From NCBI GenBank assembly GCA_950295325.1, contig OX485803.1:76401554-76465553 (forward strand): 64,000 nt of DNA, written 5' to 3'. The stretch comes from Polytrichum commune (lineage: Eukaryota > Streptophyta > Polytrichopsida > Polytrichales > Polytrichaceae). The notes beneath the pieces are model-generated. The model was given only the letters and a program-made list of their open reading frames with translations, made no database searches and was not told where the DNA came from. The position numbers and the translations under genes are program-made. Within the stretch, counting starts at the first letter, position 1; each line of letters begins with the position of its first letter. This document shows, in pieces, positions 32,407 through 44,901 of the stretch.

Positions 32407-32832
32407 AATTGCTCCACGGGGGGATCACACCCCCTTACATTTCATAACCACGTGCGATAAAAGTTTGCTACCCTATATTACATGCCATAGATAATTTTTA
32501 AAATTATGATATTTTTTCTACATACACATAACCATTGATAATATCTTTTGTATATTTTTTTAAAATTTTTAGTCATCTTCATTTTTTGTAGTAATTTGTT
32601 TAGTTCAATGTTGCGTCATTCTAGTTAGAAACGGTATGTTTTATAAAAAAAACAAATCATCAAATTTGGTTACCAATTTTTACTATGTAATAGATACTAT
32701 GTATATCTACTCATGAAAAAAAAATCATAAACTTTTGAACCATTTTGGTGATGCTTTATGTAAAAAGTAGATTTTGTTTTATCGCACGTGGTGTTCAACT
32801 TGACAATGAAGTGCACCCCCCGTGAATTGCTC
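32407..32832. mobile_element. hAT-type MITE with 8 bp target duplication
   Basis: A 410 bp AT-rich element (32415-32824) with terminal inverted repeats CACGGGGGG...CCCCCCGTG and inverted subterminal blocks containing CACGTGCGATAAAA (left ccacgtgcgataaaa, right ttttatcgcacgtgg). It is flanked by AATTGCTC at 32407-32414 and 32825-32832. There is no coding capacity. An 8 bp duplication is typical of hAT elements. Confidence 0.88.
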
Positions 32833-33084
32833 CTAATAAGATACTAGGAATTGCAAACCGTTTTCTAGTTCAGCAACAACATCGTATCAGTGAGTTCCTA
32901 TATTTTCATTCTTTACAAGCATGTTGCTCCTCTTGTGAAATCAGGTTTCACCAATTTATGAGAAACATTAGATTTAATTTTCAAACAGCTGTTCTAAAGG
33001 GTTTCGCAGGATAATTCATGTGCTACGAATTCTTGTACGTTGCTGTGCTTAATCTTGTTACCGTGATGTGGAAGCTCTGCTCAG

Positions 33085-36000
33085 AGTTCATCTCACTAAT
33101 TGAGTCGCCAACGCATTTCCAATCCTAAGTCCTCAATACAGAATGTAAGTGGCTCGTCTCCAACTCCTAAATTTCGGTACTAGTTCTAGTGTGCTTCTGC
33201 GCGCCAAGCACTTCTGACTAAAGGATCAAGCATTGCAACTCATTCTAATCCATTTCTGCAGTTTCTTAATGCTCAATCCAACAATTTTTTTGATAAGAAT
33301 TAATAAGAGACCACCCGTAAACTTTGAAAGTTTCTCTCTCATGGACCACAGGCAGCTGGCCGGCCATGGGTTTCGACTTCAATTAGCTGGCCATTACGGG
33401 TACATACTTTCATCGTAAACCGAGCTCTATGCTTCAATTCTCGGCTCGAGGGACAATGAAAAAGCTAACCCAAGGATGCGCTCGACAATCAAGGATATGG
33501 CCCACCCTGTAATTAGCAATCTTAGAAATTAACTAGAAAGTGAGCCACACCGTGTATCCTGTATACTGTCAATGTTGTCATGGATCAATGAAAAGTCGAG
33601 TCTAGTGCCCGATTGTAATTGTGACCACGTGCTCCAGAAGTCACCGTGCATTGATCGATGCATCACAAGCATGCTAGTGCCATCCTGAAAATCTAATCAA
33701 CTGGAGGCTGGTCCTAGCTCCCCCAAGAACACTCAAGAAATCTATTAATTTCCATGTTTTGAGGGTATGGGATCATTCCTATGGATGGCCAGTGGACAAC
33801 ACTCTGAAGAGTCATTGTCTGTCAGTTTGATGTCTGTAGAGTCATTGTCTCTGACAGACATTCCTGGAGGGCGGTTTATTTAGCCAGAAATTTGTGCGGG
33901 CTATTAGTTGGTATAGGGTCGGTATGATCTTTCAAGAGGCTCAGAATTAGGTCTGATCACCGACACCTGAAAATGACAACACATGCTAATGAAGATTCGC
34001 CTGAGTCGGGCTTGTTCAGTTGAAGATTAAAATTCTTGCAACCATTTTGGCTACTCATGTCATGAGACGGCTTGCACAAGACATACATTCGTGAAACAGA
34101 CAAATTATTTGGTGCTTTACACCATCCTAAGTAAGACCTTCTCTGGATACTTAGTCCTTCCGGGTTACGTACTGACGGAATAGTCAGTGCATTCCTCGGT
34201 TGTTTTTTACCTGTAGGATATCTCACCTTACCAACTCCAAACTGTTGAGACTTTAGTGTCGGAGACGAAGACTTCTTCTTGTTATCCTCGTGTGACTGCA
34301 TATTGAAGTAGGAGGACAGTCCACGTGACAATTGCTGCACAGACAAGAGTAAATCATCGGCTCCGAAGGCGTGGCTCAAATGACCAATGTTACTATCAGC
34401 TCCAGCACCTGGAAATTTCCTGTAGTGCAGCTTAGTCATGTACTCTGCTTCAAAGTTTTCTGGATTCGCCAGAAGCATAACGTGAGCTAGGTTAAGAGAA
34501 AAATTACCAAACGATTGATCGAGTCTGTTGTGCAAACTATTCATGACAACGGGATAACCATCAATACTCCTGCAATTTCGCCAATTTCACCCTGCGAGGA
34601 CTTATTTGCGAGATGTATTTTAAGCAAAGCTCGCCCTCTGCGCCTTATCATCTATCGTCGTCAATTGTAGGATTGAGTCAATTACGGTAGGGAGGTTTTG
34701 TAATTTTTCATTCACAGACATCAAAAGACTAGCTATGCTATTACTTGGAATGCATGTCTCTAGGCTAGGTGGTACAATATATTGCCTAAATTTTTGGTAT
34801 TTTGGCATGTGTCTAAAAGCGAATGGACTTGAACCCAAAATCCTGAGGATAATGAACAACATTTCACGCCACTTTAGTAACGTGGTTAGGGTTTTGTCGA
34901 TGTATGGTTTATAATCGTGAGAGATTCCATCATACACCACATGTGCAACAACAAACAACAAATTCTACATATCAATCAAAATGATGTCCAAAGTGCGGGA
35001 AGGCGTTGTATATACATTGTTTGTAGGTGACATTAATTAACACACATAACAAAATTGCCCTACATTCAACATCTCCAGCACTAAGGTCCAAAACTAAGCT
35101 CCCCAACATTGTACTCCAACACTCATTCAAGAAGAATTGCTGTAAAATCCCAATTCATACATTTTTTACTCATGGTTGGGGTTGGGCTCCAGTTTCTCCC
35201 CCAAAACCTGAACACCAAAAACAACATTGTACGTTGTATAGTGCTAGTTATCTCAAATTGCCTAAAATCGAGGAAACCGATTTGGGTGGTTTATGGTTGT
35301 CTCGTTCCAATTGGTTTCACAAGGTGGAGTTCATTCAACTGGGTAGTAACCTCATCGAAAGTTCGTTCTAGTATCACCTTCAAAATACGCTTCGAGAAGA
35401 GATCATCTAGACATGGAGGCAAGATAGACCCCATACCTGTATCAATACAATCGTCTTGGATACTGCCAACAACTACTGAAAGAGGCACAATCCACTAGAA
35501 ATGGACATGGCCAAAGGGAAGCACAACCCTCCACTTTGAAAGATACTGAGACAATATCCCATAGGTTGTGACGCCTTTGGTCAAAAGACAAAGGTCTTCG
35601 ACATCATAAAATATTATGTTTGACTACTTCAATAAGCCACCTAGAAGCATTAAACAAAACCAGGGCAATGCAGGGCCCACACATGTATGCAAGGATACAT
35701 GTCTACAAAGGCAAGCCCTTTCGTATCATCCAGTGAGATCAAGACTTCTCAAAGATAAATGCACAGTGATTGAATATGCCCACATTCTTCCAAACCCATT
35801 TGGCATGTACAAAACCGAAAACAATTTTATGAGCCCTATTTTTCAAGCACAAGAACATGCCCCAACAATCTACAAAAATTTATTTGAACTACTTCAAAGA
35901 TTGTGAACTTGTCGTGCATGGAATACACGATACTGGTGCTTAATGATAATGTAGTTGTTAGCATGAACACAAGTAATTGTTCAAATTTTGTTTTTGTATG

Positions 36001-36960
36001 GTGATGTAGTTGATGTTGTCACAGAATGCATCGTTGAAAAGGAAGGGACATGATTTACAGTCAACAGGATTATTAACTCATACATTACTACATGTTCATT
36101 ATCCCACAATTTGTTGGTGAGGGGACACCACACAAGCAACGTGATTTGGACAGTTTACCCCATGGGGAAGCTTTTGTTGCCTGCAGAAGATTCTTGTGCC
36201 ATAAATTGGAAGCCTCATCAACATCAATATCCAAGAAAAAATCAACAACTCTTGAATACTTGGATTCAGATTGACACAGGTTGCACAGTGTGCTATGATC
36301 CTCTTTTCAATTATGAAGCCAAGAAAATGTCATTTACATGTTACAAGGCCTAACATGCCTTTGAGAAGATCCTCAGATATGTAACCACTATGGTCATCAC
36401 GCACTGTGACTGATTTATCCCATTCTCTTAATATTCATACCATTGATGCTTTCAGCGATCTGGGTCAAGGACTCCCAGCAACCACAACTTCCACACACAG
36501 TTTCCACAAATTGTAAACGAAAAATTACATGGGATGAATATCTGGCCTCAGTATTTTGATCTCTTTGTTAGGGATACATTTCCCGATGCATATCGATCAT
36601 TTGATTTTGTGGTGTTGTTAGTGTACACCAACCAGAAGCTGGTGAGGGGTGGTAATGAGGGCGGTGCATAGGAGATCAGACATTGTTCAACCCTCACGAG
36701 CAGTCGGTGAATTAGGGTGGAAATGCTTTGATTGGTATTTGTTTTGGAATATGCTGGACTTATGGATTGCCAGTTGGGGCAAAGGGCCCACTGTAGATGC
36801 TACTGTAGTCATTGGATAAGAGATCCTCCCAGGTGGGTGCGTGGGTAGTAAATCTTAAGTTTGTAGAATTGTCCAATTTCTTGGAAGTCCAACATCATGT
36901 GGAGAAAATGCTGAATTTCATGTTACAGTATATGCAATTGCAGAACCTCTGCGGAAAAGT
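33085..36960 (+). repeat. array unit C (with inserted or diverged middle)
   Basis: Starts tactaattgagtcgccaacg-like at about 33098 and is collinear with B through ctgcgccttatcatc (34640). From about 34676 to 36180 the sequence is not shared with other units and contains only anonymous frames. Similarity returns at agattcttgtgccataaa (36186, compare 31 kb unit near 32026). The small-gene region is missing from this unit. Confidence 0.6.
34676..36180. other. unit-C-specific insert, unidentified
   Basis: About 1.5 kb without counterpart in units A, B or D. Frames of 60-130 codons exist on both strands (34620-34961 minus, 35027-35371 plus, 35616-35906 plus). None shows a motif I can name. Possibly a decayed transposon; I saw no terminal repeats. 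Confidence 0.35.
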
Positions 36961-36974
36961 GCAGGGGGGTCCCA

Positions 36975-39480
36975 GCAGCTAACTGCCAACTGATCCCAAT
37001 GAACATCTTTTTGGGTTTGTGTTAATCTTTTGGTGGATGCTAAGTCTTCACGGCAGGCATGATTATACCTATGGCACCAGGGCTTCAACTTAGCTCCATC
37101 TGAAGATTGACATCACCTGCACAGAAGCCTCCTGGAAATTAGAAAGCCACTGCCTAGGAATGGGCTACGAATTTTTGTACATTGCTGCGTTTAATTTTAT
37201 GGCCATCAAGTGGAAGCTCTGGTCAGAGTTGATCTCTCTAATTGAGTAGCCAACGAGCTTCAAATCCTAAGTCCTCAATACTTATGCAGAGTATAAGTGG
37301 CTCTTCTCCAAACCCTAAGCAATCGCTTCTAGTTCTTTGCGCAAGAAGCACTTCTGACAATTTAACAATCAAGCATTACACCTCACTGTAATCCAATTCT
37401 GCAGTTTCTTAATGCTCAATCCAACACAAAAGTGATATTAATTAGTAAGAGACCACCCCTGATTTTTGAATGATTTTCTCTCATGGAACACAGGCAGCTG
37501 GCTACGTCAATGAGCTGGCCATGACCAGTATGCTTCGGCATTCATCAGGATGAAAAAGCACTGCCCTGATCATGGAATTTGTGTAGAAACAGGCTTAATT
37601 TGTTAATGTAGTGAAATGTCCTGTCTGGCAAAATTATCAACCACACTGTTGCCATTTTTCATGTGTCGAGCTACCTAAATCAAGAATTACTCACGGATAT
37701 GGTGGTGAGATTCTGCTGAAAGGAACTAGGTCTGAGGAAATCGAGAATATTGGCAATAATCTGCTCAATTCTGACTGATAAATCTTAGGTGCTGGAAATC
37801 CTGAAATGAGTGATTTAAAAACCCATCTGACGTACACTGGCCTAGTAAAGCCATCTTGTCACTAAGTCACATCCAATCTTGTCACTAAGTCACATCCAAT
37901 CTTGTAGTCACCATTCCAGACTCTTCTCCTAAACTGGTCTATATCCTCGACTTCTCAGCTCCAGGTCCAACGAAAAAGCTAGCCCAGACAGTCAGGGACA
38001 TGGCCCACCCTGACATTAGCAAGCCTAGAATCAATTAGAAACTAAGCCACATTGTGAAACTTTTGAATATCACTACTGTCAATGCCATGGTTATGGCTGC
38101 CAAAGATTGATCAATCAGAAGTCAAATCTAGTGCTGAATGTTGTGATCATGTACTCTTCCAGGAGCATCAAAGCATCAAAAGCATGCTAATTCCATCCTT
38201 AGCCCGGTTTAGCATTAAAACCTCATTCTCGTCCAGGAGCCAGCGTGCATTGATGCATCACAACCTTGCTAATTCCATGCTGAGAAATCCAAACTGGAGG
38301 CTGGTCCTTGCTTACCCATGAAAATTTCAGTATCTGTAAATTTCATGTGCTGACGGCATGCGATCATGCCCATGGCTAGTGGATGACATGGGCTCATTAT
38401 CTGTGACAGTTATTCCTGAAGGGCAGTCTATTTGGCCAGAATTTTATGGAGGCTATTAGTCTCTGATAGGCCCGGAATTGGATCTGACACCAACAACCGA
38501 AATGAGATAGCTTGCACAAGACATACATTCGTGAAACAGACAGTTTATTTGGTATGTCACAACACCCTACGTCAGACCTTCTGTAGACACATTGTTCTGG
38601 GGTACTATGGAGTATTCAGTATATTCCTCGGTCATGTTTGACCTGTAGGAATTCCTACAGTAACAAATCCGCATCACCTGACTCCAAACTGTTGACATTT
38701 TAGTGTTGGCGATGAAGATGTCAGTCTTCATGCTATCCTCGTATGACTGCATGAAGTAGGAAGAAAGAAGACATAATTGCTGCACAGACAAGAGTTTAGA
38801 GCTTAGCACTCCAAGTGACCGATCAATGTGTCCTCGATGTCACTATCTGCTCCAGCACATGGAAATTCCATGCAGTGCAACTTAGTAATTCTCTGCAAAG
38901 TTATTTGGATCCAGATCTGGATTCGGCCAGAAGTACAAGGTGGGTAAAATCAGTAACTAACTTACAAAAGATCGATCGACTATAACTGTGCAAAACACTC
39001 ACCAACAGTATCTCCGTTACTATTCATTTAATTTCACCAATTTGACCCAGCGAGGACTTAGTTGGCAAATGAATTTCAAGTAAAGGTCAAACGCCGCGTC
39101 TTATCGTCTATCCTGATGAACTGTCGGATGGAGTTTCCACATAATTTCAGCCGAATTTCAAATCGACAGTAAACCTCATGGCATTACTGGCTGCTCGATT
39201 ACAGCATTTTGTCTAGGGGACTGTCGGAATAGTGGATAAGAAAAAAATGGAGAATTGCACGATTACAGACCTTCGATACATTTTTTCCATCTTGAGCATA
39301 GAAGCTTGCATAACTATCCCTATATCACAAGCACTTCCAATCATTTATCTCAAATCTAAACACAGCCTCTGATCCTACTCAGCTCCACGATAACTCTCCC
39401 CACTGCCACCAATCCATCCGCACTTGATCAATGCTTCCATCGTTTTTCCAAATTTAGCTCTTACCTTAATTTGCAAGGAG
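36975..39480 (+). repeat. array unit D (truncated)
   Basis: Starts with ctaactgccaactgatcccaatgaac, shared with 29030. It proceeds through attgagtagccaacg (37240), gatgaagatgtcag (38711) and a decayed TATA region (about 39297). It ends at ttgcaaggagac, exactly before the position where unit B has its accaccATG, and then jumps to unit E. Confidence 0.7.
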
Positions 39481-40262
39481 ACATTCTCACCTTAACGAAT
39501 CCGAATACATCACTCCAAACCGTTGACACTTTGATGTTGGCGATGAAGATGTCAGACTTCTTGTTATCCCCTCATATGACATAATTAGGAAGAAGTTGAC
39601 ACAATTTCTGCACAAACAAGATTTGTAGCTTCCGAAATACCCCAAGCGACCGAAGCCATTATCTGGAAAGTTCCTGCATTGCAACAAGTTGGTCACGTGC
39701 CCTGCTTCAAAGTTTTCTAAATTTCGCAAGAAGCAAAAGGTGAGCTTTAAAAACAATAACTCCACAAAAAAATTTAGTGCACACAGCTGTGCAAACAACT
39801 TGCAACAGACTAACCATTACACGTTGTTCCTTTACACCAATTTGATCCTGAAAGGACTTAGTTGCAGGAATTTCAAGTAAAGGTCGGCCTCCGCCCGTTT
39901 TCGAAGACATTACGATCACCTTAATATGATGCTTCTTGGTCAACTATAGGATTGAGTTTCAGACAATTCCGGCCGATTTTCAAAGCGATAATGAACCATC
40001 TGGCATTACTGGATCCTCACAAGAACTCGTGTGATTTAGTCGCAATGAGTCAAACATCATTTGGGGAATGTCGGAATAGTGGATAAGTTGGAGAATACTG
40101 AGAGTTGCACGCTTACAGACCAATATAATTTCCCAGCTTGCACTATAAAAGCTTGTATAACAATTCCATATTTCACAATCTCTTTCGATCATCTATCTTA
40201 AATCTAAATACAGCCTATCCCACTCATCGTTACGACAAATATTCAATGCGTTCTTAGCAGCC
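39481..40262 (+). repeat. array unit E (partial), abutting mL53
   Basis: Begins attctcaccttaacgaatcc, the middle of a unit (compare 19287 and 30008), and runs through gatgaagatgtcag (39542) and a TATA box (40144). It stops near 40260 within the block that in unit B reads cgacagagattcagtgtatgctcatcagc. Beyond this point lies mL53. Confidence 0.7.
40144..40151 (+). promoter_or_regulatory. TATA box of unit E, facing mL53 antisense
   Basis: TATAAAAG in cactataaaagcttg, at the position homologous to the TATA box of unit B. If used, transcription would run on the plus strand straight through the 3' end of the minus-strand mL53 gene, about 90 bp away. Confidence 0.45.
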
Positions 40263-40629
40263 CTTTCTTCTCCATGTCCTCCTTCCGAGAAGCCTCGACC
40301 TCTTCAAGAGGAATAATGACCGGCCACTCATATCCAGCCTCCTTAAACATCTTCTCAGTCTCCATCAACTCCGCCTGCTCGAGGATCTTCTTCCGAATCT
40401 GCTGCGCGGCCATAATGGTCCCATCCATAACCTCCTCCCTCCCATTCGTGAACGTCACAGCCACAACCGGGGGTGCCTCATCCGTCCTTCGCTTCACCAC
40501 CACCTCGCAGTTAGGGTTGGAGCTTCGCGCCTTGCGAGAATTGCATTGCGCAAGAAACTCCAGCGCCGACGCGGCTCGCACGTCTAGTGCGTTGAACTCT
40601 ATCTTCACTTTGGACAGATGCTTCAACAT
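40243..40629 (-). CDS. mitochondrial large-subunit ribosomal protein mL53
   Basis: 128 codons in a single exon. From MLKHLSKVKIEFNALDVR through ALEFLAQCNSRKARSSNP, VKRRTDEAPP, VTFTNGREEVMDGT, and EMFKEAGYEWPVIIP-like sequence near the end, it matches what I know of plant mL53 (MRPL53), a thioredoxin-fold protein of the mitochondrial ribosome large subunit. Length is normal for the family, and the conserved N-terminus supports this start. It is nuclear-encoded and imported. The last five residues and the stop come from DNA that resembles array unit E, so the natural C-terminus may have been replaced. Upstream lie telo-box and site II motifs typical of ribosomal protein genes. Confidence 0.88.
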   Translation of the reverse strand: MLKHLSKVKIEFNALDVRAASALEFLAQCNSRKARSSNPNCEVVVKRRTDEAPPVVAVTFTNGREEVMDGTIMAAQQIRKKILEQAELMETEKMFKEAGYEWPVIIPLEEVEASRKEDMEKKGLLRTH

Positions 40630-40689
40630 CGCTCCTCAATCCTCACAACAAAACTTCAATTCAACCCGCTGCAGATAATCGTAAACCTT

Positions 40690-40902
40690 AAACCCTACGA
40701 AACCAACTTGCTCTGCGAAGACCGCGCAGTACCGAACCTCATCAACATCAACACCTGCTTCCAATCCAGCCGTTCTCCTATGTCGGCAAATCAGGAGATC
40801 GGAAGCGCAAAATGGTGGAAAATGGATTGTCGAAGAATGCAAAAACATCGATCGTCTCTCACATGGGCCCGGGACAAAACTTTGATGCCCCTTAAACCCT
40901 AA
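40690..40902 (-). promoter_or_regulatory. telo-boxes and site II motif upstream of mL53
   Basis: AAACCCTA at 40690-40697, TGGGCC within atgggcccggg at 40864-40869, and a full AAACCCTAA at 40894-40902, all within 280 bp of the mL53 start. Telo-boxes combined with TGGGCY site II elements are the usual promoter signature of plant ribosomal protein genes, including mitochondrial ones. Confidence 0.6.
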
Positions 40903-40919
40903 GTGATGGCTCACTACTA

Positions 40920-42830
40920 TGGGTAAGTCCTAATTGTGATCGCTGAACTTACCAATCCTAATGTTAAATTCACCCAACTCTAAATTTACCTAAATGTCAT
41001 TGCATACACACCTATACGGTAACTTTACCAAAGACGCGAGGGAGGGTTTTTACACCATTTATGATATTTAGTGTCACTTCTTATTCGGAGTTATGCAATG
41101 CTTTAACTTTACAGTCCACCCTCGATATATGTTAACACCTCGGAGGAAGGAAAATTGTAACACTTATGTGGTGTTAACGCTCTATTACTTATCAGAGGCA
41201 ACATAGACAATGGGTAACAATTACATGAATTATAATTATATGATTTTGGAATTTTTAAAAGTACCATTTATATAAATAAAGGATGAAAATACACAAGATG
41301 TGAATTTCATCATACATCTTAGTGCAATGAAAGACTAAATCTACAGTAGTTTGATTGCTTTGGATGAGAGGGTGTAGTATTAGTAGCTATTTGTTTCCAA
41401 AATTGTTTCAAGGTCACTAATGCACTTTCAACATCCTTGGTGCCAACTCTATTGTATCTACCACCACATCACCAATTCGTACATTGTCGAATTCTTCAAT
41501 GGATTCATTATCAACTACATCGTTTCTTTCATCAAGCATACCTATGATTTCCTCCTCAATAGTTATGTAGGGATTGTTTGGATCAAATTCTATTTCATAA
41601 AGAAGGAACTCATGTGCATTCATAGTGGTTCATTTTCACTTTCTGCAGCAGTCAAATACATGATGGACCTAATTCAATTCCGCCTAAGTTACAAAATGTT
41701 ATAACCTCACTTTCATCCAAATTAACACTTCTTGAGATGAATTCATCGGAGAAGGGAGCATAATTTTTATAAACTCTGTTAATATTCAACAATTAACACT
41801 TACTAGTGTATGTATGCGTCTCTACATTCATATTATGTATAAATCTAAATCATGTCTTCATATATATTCCGCTAAAGATAAGTTCCTATACCACAAATAA
41901 TAATTGTTGAAGTCCAAGATGTAGAGTTGAGCCATGAATAGGACAACGACAAAAGTTGTGGAATAAAACCAAAGTAAGTTCATTGTCCTATGTATTTTGA
42001 TTGACTGAATCTTCAATCACACCAATCTTGTGAAAGCCATTATCTTTTATTCTTTCTTGATATCATCTTCAGTTTCAATTCTATATTTGTCTATTATTTC
42101 ATATTTTTTCTATCATTCTAGCATTTCCCGGTTCCCAAGTTGAATTAGACCTTTTTCAAATTCAAGGCCTCAGCACTCCACAGTAATAGGTCCTAAATTA
42201 CTATTTTGAGAAAAATAAATATTCTGAGTATATTCGAGTCTTGTGTCAAAAAATATTGGATTCCTAAAAATAAGTTACTATGTTTACTATGTGTCCGCTC
42301 TCTGCTTTCCAAATCTCCGCTCTCTGCTCACTGCTCACATAGAAGTGTCGTTCGAGTCCCGGTATTAGTTGTACCAACCCCAACAGTAGTACAACTTGTG
42401 CCGGTACTATACCGACTCCCCAACCCCAACTAGTCACAACCCCCAACATTATAAGACGAGCCAAGTTACTTGTAACTTCGTCTAGACTACCAAATTTTCC
42501 ACTTATAATGTGTTGAACCTAGGTAATGTGAGAAAGAAATTCATGTCTAGACGAACCGAGTGATGGGTCTTCCCAACCTTAGGATAATATAAAATCACTA
42601 TGAGACAATTGTTGGCCATATCTCCCCATTATAGGAGTAGGCTAAGTTCATATATGTTTAGAAAGGAATCTAAGACTGTGGATATTCATGATATCACCTT
42701 AAGCAAAGATCTAGGAGCCCCCGCGGTATAGATGTTATTATTGATGGGGTGTTAATACCTAGTTTATAGGTCAATATGGGATCAAGTGTTAACCTAATGA
42801 GGGTGGAAACATAAAACGAATTAGGTATTA
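40920..42830. other. intergenic, no gene recognised
   Basis: AT-rich. An acidic 68-codon minus-strand frame (41417-41623) is anonymous. At 42340-42450 a pyrimidine/AC-rich tract has repeated caaccccaac. Confidence 0.4.
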
Positions 42831-42839
42831 CTATTATAA

Positions 42840-44009
42840 TCCTTACCCCAATTATTTTTGAGATGACAGATCATACATGCATGAAGCCATTAGGGGAATT
42901 ATCCCAAGTGTCAATAATAATTGCAGGGACAAAATATAAAATTGACTTCATCATTTTATGAACTTCGAATGTAGTTCAACCCATACTTGGCATCCTAGGG
43001 AGTCCATGGTTAATCCTTGTCCAAGCTAAAGAAGATTCGGGAGAAAAGAACCTTACCCTTAGGAAGAGGATCATAAAAAACAATATTATCAATGTTTCCT
43101 ACCCATTATCAAGGGGAAACCCAAGATGATGGTACAGAATTCTCCTCAAACGGTCCAGAGTCCAATACTGACAATACCCCTAGTGAGCCCATAAACAATA
43201 TAAAAAACCATCAAGATCACCCCATCTCACTAGAAATAGGAGAATACTACTTTCTTTTGGATCAAGGAGATTTGGATGATGCAATTCTCTAGTGGCAAAA
43301 ATTTGTGTGTAATATTTCTACTACGGTTGCCCCCTAGATGGAACATCAACCTCAATCCCTTGGTCATGAACAATCCTCCACTGATAAAAATGTTGAAGTA
43401 GCACCAACTCTTGCGGAGGATTGGGAAGATGCTATGTTTTCATCTAGCACTCCAATCAATAGCTATGTAGCTAAGGATGTGTGTAAGGAAATGAACTTAG
43501 GCATAGAGGAAACATCTAAGATCATTAAAATTTATGGGAATTTTTTTAATACCAAGTGGAAATATTGTTATAACTTGTTTAAAATATATATACAAGTATT
43601 TGGGTGCACTTATAAATATTTGAGAGGTGTATTGCCCAAGGATTGTGAGCTCAAGATTGTGTTAGAAGAAGATGTTACACCCATGAGGCAAAGACAATAT
43701 AGAATGAATTCCAAATACTTCTTGCTAGTCAAGAAGGAAATTGACAAGTTGCTAGGAGTCGGATTCATTTATAAGGTCCCTTTTAGTGAGTGGGTCTCAC
43801 CAATTGTGGTGGTCCCGAAGAAAAATGGCAAACTAAGAATTTGCCAAGATTTTTGTAAATTAAATAATATCACGAGAAATGATTATTTTCCACTTCCTTT
43901 TGCTGACACTATGTTGGATGTTATAGCGGATCATAAGAGATATTCCTTTATGGATGGATTCTCTAGATATAATCAAATCCAAATTTATAAGTGTACCTCC
44001 AAGTGTAAG
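42840..44009 (+). pseudogene. decayed gypsy protease-RT fragment
   Basis: From about 42860 the end of a retroviral-type protease can be read with stops (KPLGEL, then a QPILGILGSPWL-like block at about 42975). From 43338 a 233-codon open frame gives the linker and the N-terminal third of a gypsy RT: YRMNSKYFLLVKKEIDKLL, SEWVSPIVVVPKKNGKLRIC, YFPLPFADTMLD, SFMDGFSRYNQI. The catalytic YxDD part is missing: sequence ends at about 44009 in TNL-derived DNA. It differs from the element at 4103-13982. Confidence 0.85.
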
Positions 44010-44901
44010 CAAATGTATCATACTCCATTTGTTGCCTAAATGCATATCCCTTCAATCAATACAATAAATCACATATAACTCAATGAATATTTATCATATT
44101 AAATACATAGAAACTACTATAGATAACAAATGGATTCTAATGTCAAAATGTTATGATTTGTGGTGCAAAACAATGAACAATGTTGTAACTAGATAAGCAT
44201 GTCACATAACCAAATTTGTAGATTATATCAAAGTCAAAGGCATATAGTATACTCTCCTAACAATCATGACCTAAGATGAGTAGGGTTCAAAGTGTTGTAA
44301 TACTTGCTCTCCCAATTTAGTTGGCCACAATCGAGTCGGATATTGGTTTGAATTTAAATCAAGCACTCCAAGATTGGACAAGTGCATTTTGGATGGTAGC
44401 TCCAATAGCTTGGAGATCTGAGACCATTTCAATCATCTAAGACTTTTTGGCCATGCAAAAAAATCACCCTCCACGTCACATTCTTGTAATATAAGAAACT
44501 GCAATCCACACATTGTTGCAAATTTGTTTGTTGCCACTGTTTTATGAAGTTGGCCTCTTGTTAAATACAACCGTTTAACTCAGTTTGATCCATGTATTAG
44601 TCACAAAACACAATATAAGATTGTTATGTTCTTTACAATAACTTTAATGAGTACACACACGCGCACGCACACACACACTATGGGTTTTGATTAATTACTA
44701 TTTTACAAAACAATATGGGCATTTGCCTATATTGGTTTAAGAGCATTTACCTCAGAGTAATATGACCTCCTAACTCTCAACAACTAATACATTGGGTATA
44801 CTTTGAAATTTTCATTCCTATTTGATTCACAACAATGAAGTATTCAACCCACACTAGAGGTGTCCAAAGTACTTTTAGAAAACCTACATCCATGTCAAGA
44901 A
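44010..44901 (-). pseudogene. partial duplicate of TNL gene (exon 4 and flanking introns), left part
   Basis: It matches 55757-56660 at about nine bases in ten and in the same orientation, including the exon at 56053-56340 (here about 44292-44590) and the following intron sequence. The exon's splice donor is changed (acctgctctc in the gene, acttgctctc here), which breaks the donor GT. No other TNL exon is present, so this is a non-functional fragment. Confidence 0.85.

Larger units (their letters stand above)
29360..33080 (+). repeat. array unit B (best-preserved unit)
   Basis: Collinear with units A, C and D: attagcaag near 29433, gatgaagatgtcagtc (30067), cctggaaatttcctgcagtg (30205), gcgccttatcatccc (30455), TATA box 30697, small frame 30977-31336, gccagagctgatctaa (31459), tttaggaggga (31547), cgttttctagttcagcaacaaca (32861). 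A piece of 29030-29100 also recurs at 36975. It holds a MITE at 32415-32824. Confidence 0.75.

Noticed and set aside
34620-34961. 113-codon minus-strand frame
   Set aside because: No recognisable motif, and it spans the junction between unit C and its insert, so it is unlikely to be a conserved gene.
35291-35488. Minus-strand frame with a TFDEVTTQ segment faintly like the start of a kinesin motor
   Set aside because: No P-loop or switch motifs nearby, and the resemblance covers only a few residues.
40274-40678. Long plus-strand frame opposite mL53
   Set aside because: It mirrors the conserved minus-strand mL53 coding sequence; no independent family resemblance.
42335-42375. gttcgagtccc resembling a tRNA T-arm
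   Set aside because: No acceptor stem, D-arm or anticodon arm can be built around it.
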